From the NCBI RefSeq assembly GCF_015624425.1, contig NZ_CP049919.1:868001-932000 (forward strand): a stretch of 64,000 bases of DNA, written 5' to 3'. The notes below the pieces were generated by a model. That model saw only the letters and a program-made list of their open reading frames with translations, made no database searches and had not been told where the DNA came from. Positions 35,024-43,633 of this stretch are shown here, in pieces. How positions within the stretch are numbered: position 1 is the first letter of the stretch; each line of letters begins with the position of its first letter. A program made the position numbers and the translations under genes. Origin of the DNA: Roseateles sp. DAIF2 (GTDB taxonomy: Bacteria; Pseudomonadota; Gammaproteobacteria; Burkholderiales; Burkholderiaceae_C).

Positions 35024-36520
35024 ATGGTGCTGAAGCGCTGGCTCTATCTGCTGCATCGCTGGGCCGGCATCGCGCTGTGCCTGGTGATGGCGCTGTGGTT
35101 CCTGTCGGGCATGGTGATGCTCTATGTCGGCTATCCCAAGCTGACGCCGGCGGAGCAGCGGCAAGGCCTGACCCCCTTGCCGGCCGAGGCCTGCTGCGTG
35201 CCGCTGGCGCAGGCGCAGCAGGCGGCCGCGACGCAGCATGGCCAGCCGCCGGGCGCGGCGCGCCAATGGCGGCTGAACACGGTGGCCGGCGAGCCGCGCT
35301 ACTTCTTCAGCTTCGGCGAAGGGCACGGGCAGCGGCTGGTGGCGGTCGATGCGCGCAGCGGCGCGGCCATCCGCGCGATCGATGCGGAAGCGGCGCTGGC
35401 CTCGGCCCGCCATTTCGCGCGGGGGGCCGAGGCGCGCCTGCTGGCGCGCCTCGAGGGCGAGGATGCCTGGACCCATTCGCGTGCGCTCGATCCGCACCGG
35501 CCCCTGTATCGCATCGAGGTGGACGATGCCGAGCGGCGCTGGCTCTATGTCAGCGGCCGCACCGGCGAGGTGGTGCGCGACGCGACCCTGACCGAGCGCC
35601 GCTGGGGCTGGATCGGCGCCTGGCTGCACTGGCTCTATATGTTCCGCGGCGGCCCGCTCGATGGCATCTGGACCGATCTGGTGATCTGGCTGTCGCTGGC
35701 GGGCGGGGTGCTGGCGCTGAGCGGGATGGTGGTGGGCGTCTGGCGCTGGCGCTTCAAGGGCCGCTACAAGACCGGATCGCGCTCGCCCTATCGCGAGCCG
35801 GTCGCGCGCTGGCACCATCTGCTGGGCCTGGCCGGCGGCAGCCTGGCGCTGACCTGGGTGCTGAGCGGCCTGTTCTCGATGAACCCCTGGAAGCTGTTCG
35901 AGGCGCCGGGCCCGCGGCCGGACCGCATCGCCCTCGCCGGCGGCCGCCTGCAGGCCGGGCAGGGGCCCGAGGCCGGCGCCGCGCTGCGGGCGCAAGAGCA
36001 GGCGGTGCTGGCGATCGAATGGCGGCGCGTCGACGGCCAGCAGCATCTGCTGCTGCAGGGCGCCGGCGGTGCGCAATGGCTGGTCGATGCGCAGGGCCGG
36101 CGTGTGCCCGAGCGCCTGCTGCCGGGTGCCCGCGTGCTGGATGAGGGAGAGGAATGGCTGCGCGGCTACGACCGCTACTACTACGCCCGCGAGGCCCACA
36201 CGATGACCGGCCAGCGCGAGCGCCCGCTGCCGGCGCTGCGCCTGCGGCTGGACGATGCCGAGCAGCATTGGGTGGTGCTCGACCCGGCGACCGGCGCCAT
36301 CGTCCAGCTGAGCAACCGGCGCCAGCGCGCCGAACGCTGGCTGTTCGCCTTCCTGCACAGCTTCGACCTGCCGCCGTTCCTCAACGCCCGCCCGCTCTGG
36401 GACGGCTGGATGCTGGGCTTCAGCCTGGCCGGCCTGGCGCTGAGCCTGAGCGGGGTGGTGATGGGGTGGCGGCGGTTGCGGGGGCAGCGGGCGGGCGCTT
36501 GGGGTGAGGCCGTAGTGTGA
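35024..36520 (+). CDS. PepSY-associated TM domain protein (probable siderophore/iron reductase partner)
   Basis: The 498-residue inner-membrane protein starts with LLHRWAGIALCLVMALWFLS (first helix with a His suited to heme). It has further helices around residues 220-250, 275-290 and 470-490, and periplasmic PepSY segments between them. It starts 2 bp after the TonB receptor stop (AGCATGG context), so the two are co-transcribed. In other bacteria such pairs release iron from imported siderophores by reduction. That role is inferred here. Confidence 0.85.
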   Translation: MVLKRWLYLLHRWAGIALCLVMALWFLSGMVMLYVGYPKLTPAEQRQGLTPLPAEACCVPLAQAQQAAATQHGQPPGAARQWRLNTVAGEPRYFFSFGEGHGQRLVAVDARSGAAIRAIDAEAALASARHFARGAEARLLARLEGEDAWTHSRALDPHRPLYRIEVDDAERRWLYVSGRTGEVVRDATLTERRWGWIGAWLHWLYMFRGGPLDGIWTDLVIWLSLAGGVLALSGMVVGVWRWRFKGRYKTGSRSPYREPVARWHHLLGLAGGSLALTWVLSGLFSMNPWKLFEAPGPRPDRIALAGGRLQAGQGPEAGAALRAQEQAVLAIEWRRVDGQQHLLLQGAGGAQWLVDAQGRRVPERLLPGARVLDEGEEWLRGYDRYYYAREAHTMTGQRERPLPALRLRLDDAEQHWVVLDPATGAIVQLSNRRQRAERWLFAFLHSFDLPPFLNARPLWDGWMLGFSLAGLALSLSGVVMGWRRLRGQRAGAWGEAVV

Positions 36521-36614
36521 GAGCGGCCCGCAAAACGTAGCATGCATGCGCGGCAAGGCCTGACCCCGGAACGATTTGCCGGAGTCGATGCGGTTTCCAA
36601 AGAGAGCAACTCCA

Positions 36615-38129
36615 ATGCGCGTCTTCTTGTTCTTCTTGATCCTCATCGCCCTTGCCGGCGGCGCTCAGGCGGCCTCGCCCGCTAGCCCTTCGCTGGGTAT
36701 CACTCCGGCAGCCGGCCCGCATGCCGTCGGCCTGCGCGTCGTGCAGCAGTACGACTACAGCCGCGTGCTGGCAGCGCCGGTCGATGCCTTCGGCCAGGCC
36801 GGCAAGGCGGGACCGGCGCGGCCCATCCAGACCCTTGTCTGGTACCCGGCCCAACGCAGCCGTGCGGCGCCCATGCGCGTGGCCGACTATCTCCAGGCCA
36901 GCCTGAGCGATGTCGACTTCGCGTTCCCCAAGGCAGAAGCGGCCAGGCAGCGAGCGGGCTGGATGGCGGGGCCGCAGCGAGCGCAGTTCGGCGCACCGAC
37001 CCGCGCGGTGCGGGATGCCGCAGCGGCGGGCGGCCGCTATCCGGTGCTGATCTACGCGCCCAGCTTCGGCGCCTTCGCCCATGAGAACCTGGATCTCTGC
37101 GAATACCTGGCCAGCCATGGCTATGTGGTCCTGGCGAGTCCCAGCCTGGGCGCGCGCTCGATCGCGATGAGCGCCGACAACGAAGGCGTGGAGGCACAGG
37201 CCGCGGATATCGCCTTCCTGGCCCACTACGCGCAATCGCTGCCGCAGGCCGACATCACCAGGCTCGCGGCGGTCGGCTTCAGCTGGGGCGGCATGGCCAA
37301 TGTGTTCGCCGCGGCGCGCTCGAACCGGATCAAGGCGCTGGTCAGCCTGGATGGATCCATCCGCTTCTTTCCAAAGATATGGAGCGCCGCCGGTTACGTC
37401 CGTCCTGCGAGCACGGCCGTGCCGCTGCTGTTCCTGGCAGCGCCCGCAGCGGGCGCGAAGGCGATGGAGATCGATGACGCGAGCTACCTCGGCACCATGA
37501 AGTACTCGGACGTCTACGCTGCCACCCTGTACCCACTGACGCACGGCGACTTCAGCTCATGGCATCTGCGCTTTGCCCCTGCGGACGTCTCGCCTGTAGA
37601 TGCCCGGCTGCAGGCCTACCGCAGTGCGGCGCTCTACACACGCCGCTTCCTGGACGCCTACCTGAAGAACGATGCGAGCGCCTTGGAGTTCTTGCAGGCC
37701 CCTCCCGCGCAGAACGGCATCGGCTCGGAGCTGATGTCCATGGCGATCCGCCCGGCCAGCTTCGTGCTGCTCGGCGAGGCGGATTTCCTGCGCGCTTTCG
37801 CCAAGGCCGGGTACCGGAATGCGCGCGACCTCTATACGCAAATGTCCGCCCGGTCCCCCGATTTCAGGCTCAGCCCCGCGAACCTGAACCAGCTCGGCGC
37901 CCAACTGCTGCAGGCAGGCAACGCGCGGGGCGCCGTGGAGCTGTTCCAGCTGGCGACCCATATCGAACCCGGCTTCGCCAGTGCTTTCGACGGCGAGGGC
38001 GCGGCGTATGAGTCTTTGGGCGAGACGGCGCTGGCCATCGCCGCTTATGAAAAAGCGGTGGCGGCCGACAAGAACCAGGGCAAGGCCAGGGCCAGGATCG
38101 AGGCCCTGCGCGCGGGCGGTCCGAAGTAA
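36615..38129 (+). CDS. Exported alpha/beta hydrolase with C-terminal TPR repeats
   Basis: The protein has 504 residues. A signal peptide (MRVFLFFLILIALAGGAQAA) precedes an alpha/beta-hydrolase domain of the dienelactone-hydrolase-like group. The nucleophile is S223 in VGFSWGGMAN, and PVLIYAPSFGAFAHEN forms the oxyanion region. After about residue 425 there are two TPR-like units (NARGAVELFQLATHIEPGF and TALAIAAYEKAVAADKN). A periplasmic esterase or amidase role is likely; the substrate is unknown. Its composition is slightly less GC-rich at wobble sites than its neighbours. Confidence 0.8.
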   Translation: MRVFLFFLILIALAGGAQAASPASPSLGITPAAGPHAVGLRVVQQYDYSRVLAAPVDAFGQAGKAGPARPIQTLVWYPAQRSRAAPMRVADYLQASLSDVDFAFPKAEAARQRAGWMAGPQRAQFGAPTRAVRDAAAAGGRYPVLIYAPSFGAFAHENLDLCEYLASHGYVVLASPSLGARSIAMSADNEGVEAQAADIAFLAHYAQSLPQADITRLAAVGFSWGGMANVFAAARSNRIKALVSLDGSIRFFPKIWSAAGYVRPASTAVPLLFLAAPAAGAKAMEIDDASYLGTMKYSDVYAATLYPLTHGDFSSWHLRFAPADVSPVDARLQAYRSAALYTRRFLDAYLKNDASALEFLQAPPAQNGIGSELMSMAIRPASFVLLGEADFLRAFAKAGYRNARDLYTQMSARSPDFRLSPANLNQLGAQLLQAGNARGAVELFQLATHIEPGFASAFDGEGAAYESLGETALAIAAYEKAVAADKNQGKARARIEALRAGGPK

Positions 38130-38147
38130 GCAGACAGGAGGCCCTGG

Positions 38148-38288
38148 CAGGCGGTTGAAAAACGTCGCGAGGACGGCCAGCTGCTAGGCGCCCGGAGCGC
38201 AGGAACCGGAACGTACTTCCTGTACGTGAGGATTCCGAGCACCGCGCAACGACGCAGATGGTCGCCGCAGTAGTTTCTCAACAGCCTG
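38148..38288. repeat. 141-bp imperfect inverted repeat element
   Basis: The ends CAGGCGGTTGAAAAAC (left) and, as reverse complement of the right end, CAGGCTGTTGAGAAAC match over most of their length. The centre holds a CGTAC-TTCCT-GTACG hairpin (38212-38226). I recognise the style as a dispersed non-coding repeat of Burkholderiales and relatives. It ends on the base before the ridA stop codon, between convergent genes. Confidence 0.75.
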
Positions 38289-38756
38289 TTAGTCGAACTC
38301 GATGACCGCCTCGATCTCCACCGCGAAGCCCTTGGGCAGCGAGCCGACGCCGATCGCGGAGCGGGCATGCTCGCCGCGTTCGCCGAGCACCGCGACCAGC
38401 AGGTCCGAGCAGCCGTTGATGACCTCGGTATGGCCGGTGAAGTCGGGGTCGGCATTGACCATGCCGAAGACCTTGACCACGCGCCGGACCCGCCCGAGGT
38501 CGCCGAGCGCCTGCCGGGTCAGCGCCAGCAGATGGAGCGCCACCTCGCGGGCATGGGCCTGCTCGATCGAGACCTCGCGGCCCACCTTGGGTATCGGCAG
38601 GCCGTTTTCCTCCCGCAGCGGCGCGCCCTTGCCGGACAGGTAGAGGGTGGACCCCGAGACGATGTAGGGCCGGAAGCTGCCGCGCGGCGGGGTGATCGGC
38701 GGAAGGCTCAGTCCGAGCGCCTGCAGGCGCTCTTCGGCGGTGGAGGTGGATGCCAT
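38289..38756 (-). CDS. RidA/YjgF-family protein
   Basis: The 155-residue protein of the RidA superfamily has YIVSGSTLYLSGKGAP, the central VKVFGMVNADPDFTGHTEVINGCSDLL, and the C-terminal VGSLPKGFAVEIEAVIEFD. RidA proteins deaminate reactive enamines made by PLP enzymes. Here the usual catalytic Arg region (near GHTEVING) is altered, so it belongs to a divergent subgroup, longer than the archetype at its N-terminus. It heads a leftward set with a GST gene. Confidence 0.88.
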   Translation of the reverse strand: MASTSTAEERLQALGLSLPPITPPRGSFRPYIVSGSTLYLSGKGAPLREENGLPIPKVGREVSIEQAHAREVALHLLALTRQALGDLGRVRRVVKVFGMVNADPDFTGHTEVINGCSDLLVAVLGERGEHARSAIGVGSLPKGFAVEIEAVIEFD

Positions 38757-38795
38757 TGCGCCAGTGTAGGGAGGAAACCGCGGGCCTCGATGACA

Positions 38796-39419
38796 TCAGC
38801 CGGCCCAGACCGGCTCCAGCCCCTCCCGCGCCAGCGCCGCCCGGCTGGCCGGCCTGGCCTCGATCCGCGCGCCATGGGCCCGCAGCGCGGGCGCCAGCGG
38901 CAGCTCCAGCATCATGGCCCAGCGCAGCAGCACATAGAGCAGCGCGTCGGCGACGCCGTAGCGATCGTCCAGCAGGTACTGGCTGGCGCCGAGTTGTCGC
39001 GTCAGCCAGTCGAAGCGGCCGCCCAGCTCCTCGACCAGCGCCCGGCGCTGCGCCGCGTCCTCCTCGAAGAACAGGCGCACGAAGGGCTTGTGCAGCTGGG
39101 TCGACAGAAAGCTCAGCAACTCCAGCTGGCGCGTGCGCGCCCAGTCGCCGGTGGGGCGCAGCGGGGCGGTGCGCTGCGACAGCCAGTCCAGCAGCGCGGT
39201 GTTCTCCGACAGCAGGCGGCCATCCTCCAGCACCAGGGCCGGCACATAGCCCTTGGCATGGATGGCGGCATAGTCCTCGCCGCCTTCGGTGCGGCGCGTC
39301 GCCAGGTCGATGCGCACCGGCTCGAAGTCGAGGCCCGTTTCGCGCAGCACGATATGGGCCGCCAGGCTGCAGGCGTTGGGGGCGTAGTAGAAGAGGATAG
39401 GGGTGGTGGGGGTGCTCAT
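38796..39419 (-). CDS. Glutathione S-transferase
   Basis: The 207-residue enzyme has a thioredoxin-like N-terminal domain (ILFYYAPNACSLAAHIVLRE), VPALVLEDGRLLSENTALLDW for glutathione binding with the Glu-Asn pair, and an all-alpha C-terminal domain. The start FYYAPNACS resembles the beta-class GSTs, where Cys10 rather than Tyr or Ser contacts glutathione. It conjugates or detoxifies electrophiles in the cytoplasm. The upstream SRPBCC gene is in the same direction, 22 bp away. Confidence 0.92.
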   Translation of the reverse strand: MSTPTTPILFYYAPNACSLAAHIVLRETGLDFEPVRIDLATRRTEGGEDYAAIHAKGYVPALVLEDGRLLSENTALLDWLSQRTAPLRPTGDWARTRQLELLSFLSTQLHKPFVRLFFEEDAAQRRALVEELGGRFDWLTRQLGASQYLLDDRYGVADALLYVLLRWAMMLELPLAPALRAHGARIEARPASRAALAREGLEPVWAG

Positions 39420-39440
39420 GATGATGGTGCTCCTTCGGTG

Positions 39441-39962
39441 TCAGGTCTGTTGTTGCTGCTGCGCTTGTTGTTGGGCATCGAGATAGGCGGCCAGCTGGTC
39501 CAGCATCTGCTCCCAGCCGGCCTGGTGGCCGGCCTCGTCGTCTGCACCACCATCGAAGTACAGGCCGGTTTCCTGGAAGCGCAGCCGGCTGCCGCCGCCC
39601 GGCAGGGCCTCGATCTCCACCGCGACTACGCCGGCGAAGCTGGGCGCTTGCGGTGCGTCGCCGGCCGGGGCCAGGGTGCTGGCGTAGACGATGCGGCGCT
39701 GCGGCTCAAGCGCCAGATAGCGGTTCTCGTTGACGAAGCCGGGCTCGCCCTCGGGGCCGAAGCGGCACAGGTCCGACTGCCCGACCCGGAAGGTGAAGCG
39801 GTCGAACGCCAGCCACCAGCCGCTGCCGGGATGGCCCCAGCGCTGCAGCGCCTCGCGCCGGGACCATGCGGCGTAGACCGCGGCGGGCTCATGGGGCAGT
39901 TCGCGCTGCAAGGCGACGTGGCCGGTGGCGATGCTGCTGTTGCTGTGGGTTGTGTTGCTCAT
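39441..39962 (-). CDS. SRPBCC / AHSA1-family protein
   Basis: The 173-residue protein has the START-like hydrophobic-cavity fold: LQRELPHEPAAVYAAWSRRE at the start, GWWLAFDRFTFRVG, and GGSRLRFQETGLYFDGGADD near the end, followed by WEQMLDQLAAYLDAQ, the usual last helix. It ends in a Gln-rich tail. Members of this group often occur beside ArsR- or AraC-type regulators and GSTs; here the divergent neighbour is GlxA-like. The ligand is unknown. Confidence 0.88.
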   Translation of the reverse strand: MSNTTHSNSSIATGHVALQRELPHEPAAVYAAWSRREALQRWGHPGSGWWLAFDRFTFRVGQSDLCRFGPEGEPGFVNENRYLALEPQRRIVYASTLAPAGDAPQAPSFAGVVAVEIEALPGGGSRLRFQETGLYFDGGADDEAGHQAGWEQMLDQLAAYLDAQQQAQQQQQT

Positions 39963-40073
39963 CGGATGTCTCGCTTGATCGCTTGGTTTCGATGGCGAGA
40001 TCCTCTCCGTTCGGCCTCATCGCCGCGAGAGCCGAAATGGCGGAAATAGAGGCTTTCATGCCAAACTGGGACG

Positions 40074-41135
40074 ATGCGGAAAACCCCAGCCAAGAAAGCC
40101 CTGCGCACCCAGGAACCCCTGCTGCCGCCACCGCTGCGGGTCAGCATCCTGGCGCTGCCCGAGACCTCGGCCACCGCGGTCTACGGGCTCTATGAGATGC
40201 TGTCCTCGGTCGGCGTGCTGTGGCAGCAGGTGACCGGCGAGGCGGTCGCGGCGCGGCGCATCGAGGCGCGCATCGTCGCGCGCAGCCGCAAGCCCTACCG
40301 CTCGGCGATCGGCACGCCGATCGCGCCGCATGCCAGCTTCGCCGAGCAGGGCCTGGCCGATGTGATCGTCGTCACCGACATCGCGCTGCCGCTGGACCCC
40401 GCGGCGCCGAGCCGCTGGGGCACCGAGATCGGCTGGGTGCGCGAGCATCTGGAGGCCGGCGCGCAGGTCTGCTCGGCCTGCACCGGCGCGATCCTGCTGG
40501 CGGAGGCGGGCCTGCTGGACGGGCGCGATGCCACCTCGCACTGGAGCGCCTCGGCGCTGTTCCGCGACCGCTATCCGGCGGTGCGCTGGCGCCCCGAGCG
40601 CATCCTCTGCGACGGCGGCTTCGAAGGCCGGCTGCTGACCACCGGCGGCGCCTCCTCCTGGGAAGACCTGGCCCTGCACCTGGTGGCGCGCCATTGCGGC
40701 CAGGAGGAGGCGGTGCGCCTGGCCAAGCTCTTCGTGCTGGGCGACCGCAGCGATGGCCAGCTGCCCTTCGCGGTGATGGCGCGGCCGCGCCAGCATGAGG
40801 ATGCGGTCGTGCATGCCAGCCAGCTCTGGCTGGCCGACCATTACGCGCAGCCGAACCCGGTGGCCCAGCTGGTCGCGCGCTCCGGGCTGCCGGAACGCAG
40901 CTTCAAGCGCCGCTTCACGAACGCCACCGGCTATGCGCCGGTCGACTATGTGCAGGCGCTGCGCATCGAGGAGGCCAAGCAGCTGCTGGAAAGCGGCGGC
41001 GAGGCGATCGAGCGCGTCGCCAGCAGCATCGGCTACGAGGATCCGGCCTTCTTCCGCCGCCTGTTCAAGCGCCTGGCCGGCATCACGCCGGGGCAGTACC
41101 GGCAGCGCTACCGGCGGCGCGTGGAGCCGCGCTGA
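40074..41135 (+). CDS. GlxA-type transcriptional regulator (DJ-1/PfpI domain plus AraC HTH)
   Basis: The protein has 353 residues. Residues about 20-200 form a class I glutamine-amidotransferase-like (DJ-1/PfpI) domain, with the nucleophile-elbow Cys in VCSACTGAILLAEAGL. The C-terminal AraC domain has two helix-turn-helices (NPVAQLVARSGLPERSFKRR and IERVASSIGYEDPAFFRRLF, followed by ITPGQYRQRY). It is divergent from the SRPBCC/GST/RidA set, which it may control. The effector is unknown. Confidence 0.9.
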   Translation: MRKTPAKKALRTQEPLLPPPLRVSILALPETSATAVYGLYEMLSSVGVLWQQVTGEAVAARRIEARIVARSRKPYRSAIGTPIAPHASFAEQGLADVIVVTDIALPLDPAAPSRWGTEIGWVREHLEAGAQVCSACTGAILLAEAGLLDGRDATSHWSASALFRDRYPAVRWRPERILCDGGFEGRLLTTGGASSWEDLALHLVARHCGQEEAVRLAKLFVLGDRSDGQLPFAVMARPRQHEDAVVHASQLWLADHYAQPNPVAQLVARSGLPERSFKRRFTNATGYAPVDYVQALRIEEAKQLLESGGEAIERVASSIGYEDPAFFRRLFKRLAGITPGQYRQRYRRRVEPR

Positions 41136-41147
41136 GCCGGGGCGGCG

Positions 41148-41828
41148 TCAGCGCCCCGTTGTCAGCCGCCGCTCCAGCCCGCGCGCCAGCCATGACAGCC
41201 CGAAGCACAGCAAAAAATAGCTGCCGGCCAAGGTGGCGTAGACCTGCACCGGCTTGACCAGCACCTGGATGTTGATCTGGTTGGCGATGAAGCTCAGCTC
41301 GGACAGGCCGATGATGGTGCCCAGCGAGGTGTTCTTGATCGTCGTGACGAACTGGTTTACCAGCGAGGGCAGCATGTGGCGCAGCGCCTGCGGCAGCAGG
41401 ATCAGGCGCAGGGTCTGGCCATGGCTGAGGCCCAGCGCGCGCGCCGCCAGGGTCTGGCCGCGCGGCAGGCCCTGCAGGCCGGCGCGCACGATCTCGGCGA
41501 TGTAGGCCGAGTCGAACACCACCAGCGCGATCAGCATGGTGGTGAACTGGTCGCTCTTGCGCCCGGTCAGCACCGGCAGGAAGAAATAGGCCCAGAACAC
41601 CACCATCAGGAGCGGCGTGCCGCGCACGCTCCAGACCAAGGCGCTGACCGGGCCGCGCAGCCAGGCGCGCGGGCTGTTGCGCGCCAGTCCGAGCAGCAGG
41701 CCGCCGGGCAGGGCCAGCAGGATGGCCAGGCCCGCGATCGCGAGCGTCAGGGCCAGGCCGCCCAGCGGCCCATGCGGATACTGGCCCACCAGGAAGTAGA
41801 GCCAGTAGGTATCGATCAGCTCGAGCAT
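41148..41828 (-). CDS. Polar amino-acid ABC importer permease
   Basis: The 226-residue His/Glu/Gln/Arg-type permease has about five helices and the EAA-loop sequence ARALGLSHGQTLRLILLPQA. It begins 10 bp after the end of the other permease gene in the leftward operon, so the two form the usual heterodimer. No ATP-binding subunit gene is in the cluster. Confidence 0.92.
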   Translation of the reverse strand: MLELIDTYWLYFLVGQYPHGPLGGLALTLAIAGLAILLALPGGLLLGLARNSPRAWLRGPVSALVWSVRGTPLLMVVFWAYFFLPVLTGRKSDQFTTMLIALVVFDSAYIAEIVRAGLQGLPRGQTLAARALGLSHGQTLRLILLPQALRHMLPSLVNQFVTTIKNTSLGTIIGLSELSFIANQINIQVLVKPVQVYATLAGSYFLLCFGLSWLARGLERRLTTGR

Positions 41829-41838
41829 CGGGGCGGGG

Positions 41839-42549
41839 TCAGGAGCGCGCGGCCGGGCGCGGCGGGTAGCGGTGCTGGAAGGCCAGCGAGAGCGCGGTGA
41901 TCAGCAGCGAGACCGAGAGGTAGGCGGCGGTCGCGAGCGCGAAGGTCTCGAAGCCGCGGAAGCTGCCGGTCTCGACCCGCTGCGCCTGGTACATCAGCTC
42001 GGCGGTGCCGATCGCGGTGGCGATGCTGGTGTTCTTCCACAGGTTCAGGGTCTGCGAGATCAGCGGCGGCACCATGATGCGCAGCGCCTGCGGCAGCAGC
42101 ACCAGGCGCATCGCGGCCAGGTAGGAAAAGCCGAGCGCGCGCGCCGCATCGAGCTGGCCGCCGGGCACCGCGCGCAGGCCCGAGCGCATGTCCTCGGCCA
42201 TATAGGCCGCGGCGTAGAGCGTCAGCGCGATCCAGGCCGCTCCGCCCTCGACGTTGTGGCCGCCCTGGTAGAGCCTTGTCTTTAGCGCCTCGGGCAACAG
42301 CTCCGGTGCGCCGAAGTACCAGAACAGCAGGTGCACCAGCAGCGGCACGCAACGGATGCCCTCGACGAAGCCGCTGCCGATGGCGCGCGCCGCACGCCGC
42401 GGCGCCAGCCGCAGCAGCGCGACGGCCGCGGCCAGCGGCAGCGCCGCGAGCAGGGCCAGGCCGGCCAGCTGCAGCGAGAACAGGAAACCGGCGAGCAGCC
42501 AGTCGCGGTAGGGCGCGGCGGCCAGCGCGCCGAAGTCGAGCTCGGGCAT
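41839..42549 (-). CDS. Polar amino-acid ABC importer permease
   Basis: The 236-residue permease is paralogous to the neighbouring one, with the coupling loop DAARALGFSYLAAMRLVLLP and IMVPPLISQTLNLWKNTSIA. It lies between the binding-protein gene and the second permease gene and forms the membrane channel with the latter. Confidence 0.92.
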   Translation of the reverse strand: MPELDFGALAAAPYRDWLLAGFLFSLQLAGLALLAALPLAAAVALLRLAPRRAARAIGSGFVEGIRCVPLLVHLLFWYFGAPELLPEALKTRLYQGGHNVEGGAAWIALTLYAAAYMAEDMRSGLRAVPGGQLDAARALGFSYLAAMRLVLLPQALRIMVPPLISQTLNLWKNTSIATAIGTAELMYQAQRVETGSFRGFETFALATAAYLSVSLLITALSLAFQHRYPPRPAARS

Positions 42550-42567
42550 CGATGGCGCGGCGGCGGA

Positions 42568-43419
42568 TCAGCTCTCGACCTTGTCGCTGTCGATCTTGAA
42601 GTTGCGGCTCGGGAACTTCAGGCGGGTCTCGGGGCCGTACCACTTGACGAACAGCTTCTCGGCCTCGCCGCGCTGCTCCAGCCCGCGCAGAGCCTCGTCC
42701 ACCGCGGCCTTCAGCCGGGTCTCGCCCTTCTTGATGCCCAGCGCCAGCGGCTCGACGCTGATGTTCTGCGGCAGGATCAGGTACTGGGCCTGGGCGCTGC
42801 CCAGCTTGGCATGCTGGTCCAAGAGCGAAACCTCGTCGTTGACAAAGGCCACGCCCTTGCCCTGCTGCAGCGCCTGGAAGGCCTGCGGGCCGGTGTCGAA
42901 GGTCACCACCTCCACCGGGCTGACCGCCTTGCGGATGTTCGGCTCCTGGGTGCCGCCCTTGACGGTGACGACCTTCTTGCCGCTCAGCTCGGCGACGCTC
43001 TTGATGCCGCTATCCTTCTTGACCAGCACCTTCTGGCCGGTGACGAAGGTGGTCAGCGAGAAGTCGATCACCGCCTCGCGCTCCTTGTTGTGGGTCAGGC
43101 TGGCGGCCAGCAGGTCCACATGGCCCTGTTGCAGCTCGGGGATGCGCGCCGCCACGGCCAGCTGCTTGAGCTTGAGCTTGACGCCCAGCTTGCCGGCGAT
43201 CGCGCGCGCCAGGTCGACCTCGTAGCCGATGATCTCGCGCGTCTTCGGGTCGATGAAGCTGTTCGGCTCGTCGGTGCCGAGCACGCCGACGACCAGTTCG
43301 CCCTTCTTCCTGATGTCGTCGAGCTGGTCGGCATGGGCCGGGGCGGCCAGGCCCAGCAGGGCGGCCGTGACGGAGGTGATCGCCAGGACGGTGCGGCGGC
43401 TGATGAACGACGACGACAT
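42568..43419 (-). CDS. Polar amino-acid ABC importer substrate-binding protein
   Basis: The 283-residue periplasmic protein has a signal sequence with an Arg pair (FISRRTVLAITSVTAALLGL ... AHA-DQ) and the SBP_bac_3 fold (KGELVVGVLGTDEPNSFIDP, GYEVDLARAIAGKLGV, ASLTHNKEREAVIDFS). It is divergent from the cystathionine beta-synthase gene, so cystine or another sulfur amino acid is a reasonable guess for the ligand. That is inference only. Confidence 0.9.
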   Translation of the reverse strand: MSSSFISRRTVLAITSVTAALLGLAAPAHADQLDDIRKKGELVVGVLGTDEPNSFIDPKTREIIGYEVDLARAIAGKLGVKLKLKQLAVAARIPELQQGHVDLLAASLTHNKEREAVIDFSLTTFVTGQKVLVKKDSGIKSVAELSGKKVVTVKGGTQEPNIRKAVSPVEVVTFDTGPQAFQALQQGKGVAFVNDEVSLLDQHAKLGSAQAQYLILPQNISVEPLALGIKKGETRLKAAVDEALRGLEQRGEAEKLFVKWYGPETRLKFPSRNFKIDSDKVES

Positions 43420-43633
43420 GATGCGGAATCCCTTCTTGTGCGTTGGTGGCCGGATGGCATCGCCAGCTTAGGAAGGCGGCGCCGGCCGGGGAACAAAAGC
43501 TTGCGCATAAGGTTCGGCGAATAAAGAGTTACCCGCCGCGCCAGCGCAAATGGCCAAATACGCGCACACTTCCTTGCTCGGCCGCGGGCCCACGAGGTTC
43601 GCCATGCCCTATGGACGGGAAGGAGCGCTGCCC

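Noticed and set aside
38148..38288. CRISPR repeat or insertion sequence
   Set aside because: It is a single non-coding unit without spacers or a transposase frame.
38796..39962. GST and SRPBCC genes as part of a mobile or resistance module
   Set aside because: Composition matches the host and the arrangement beside a regulator is ordinary.
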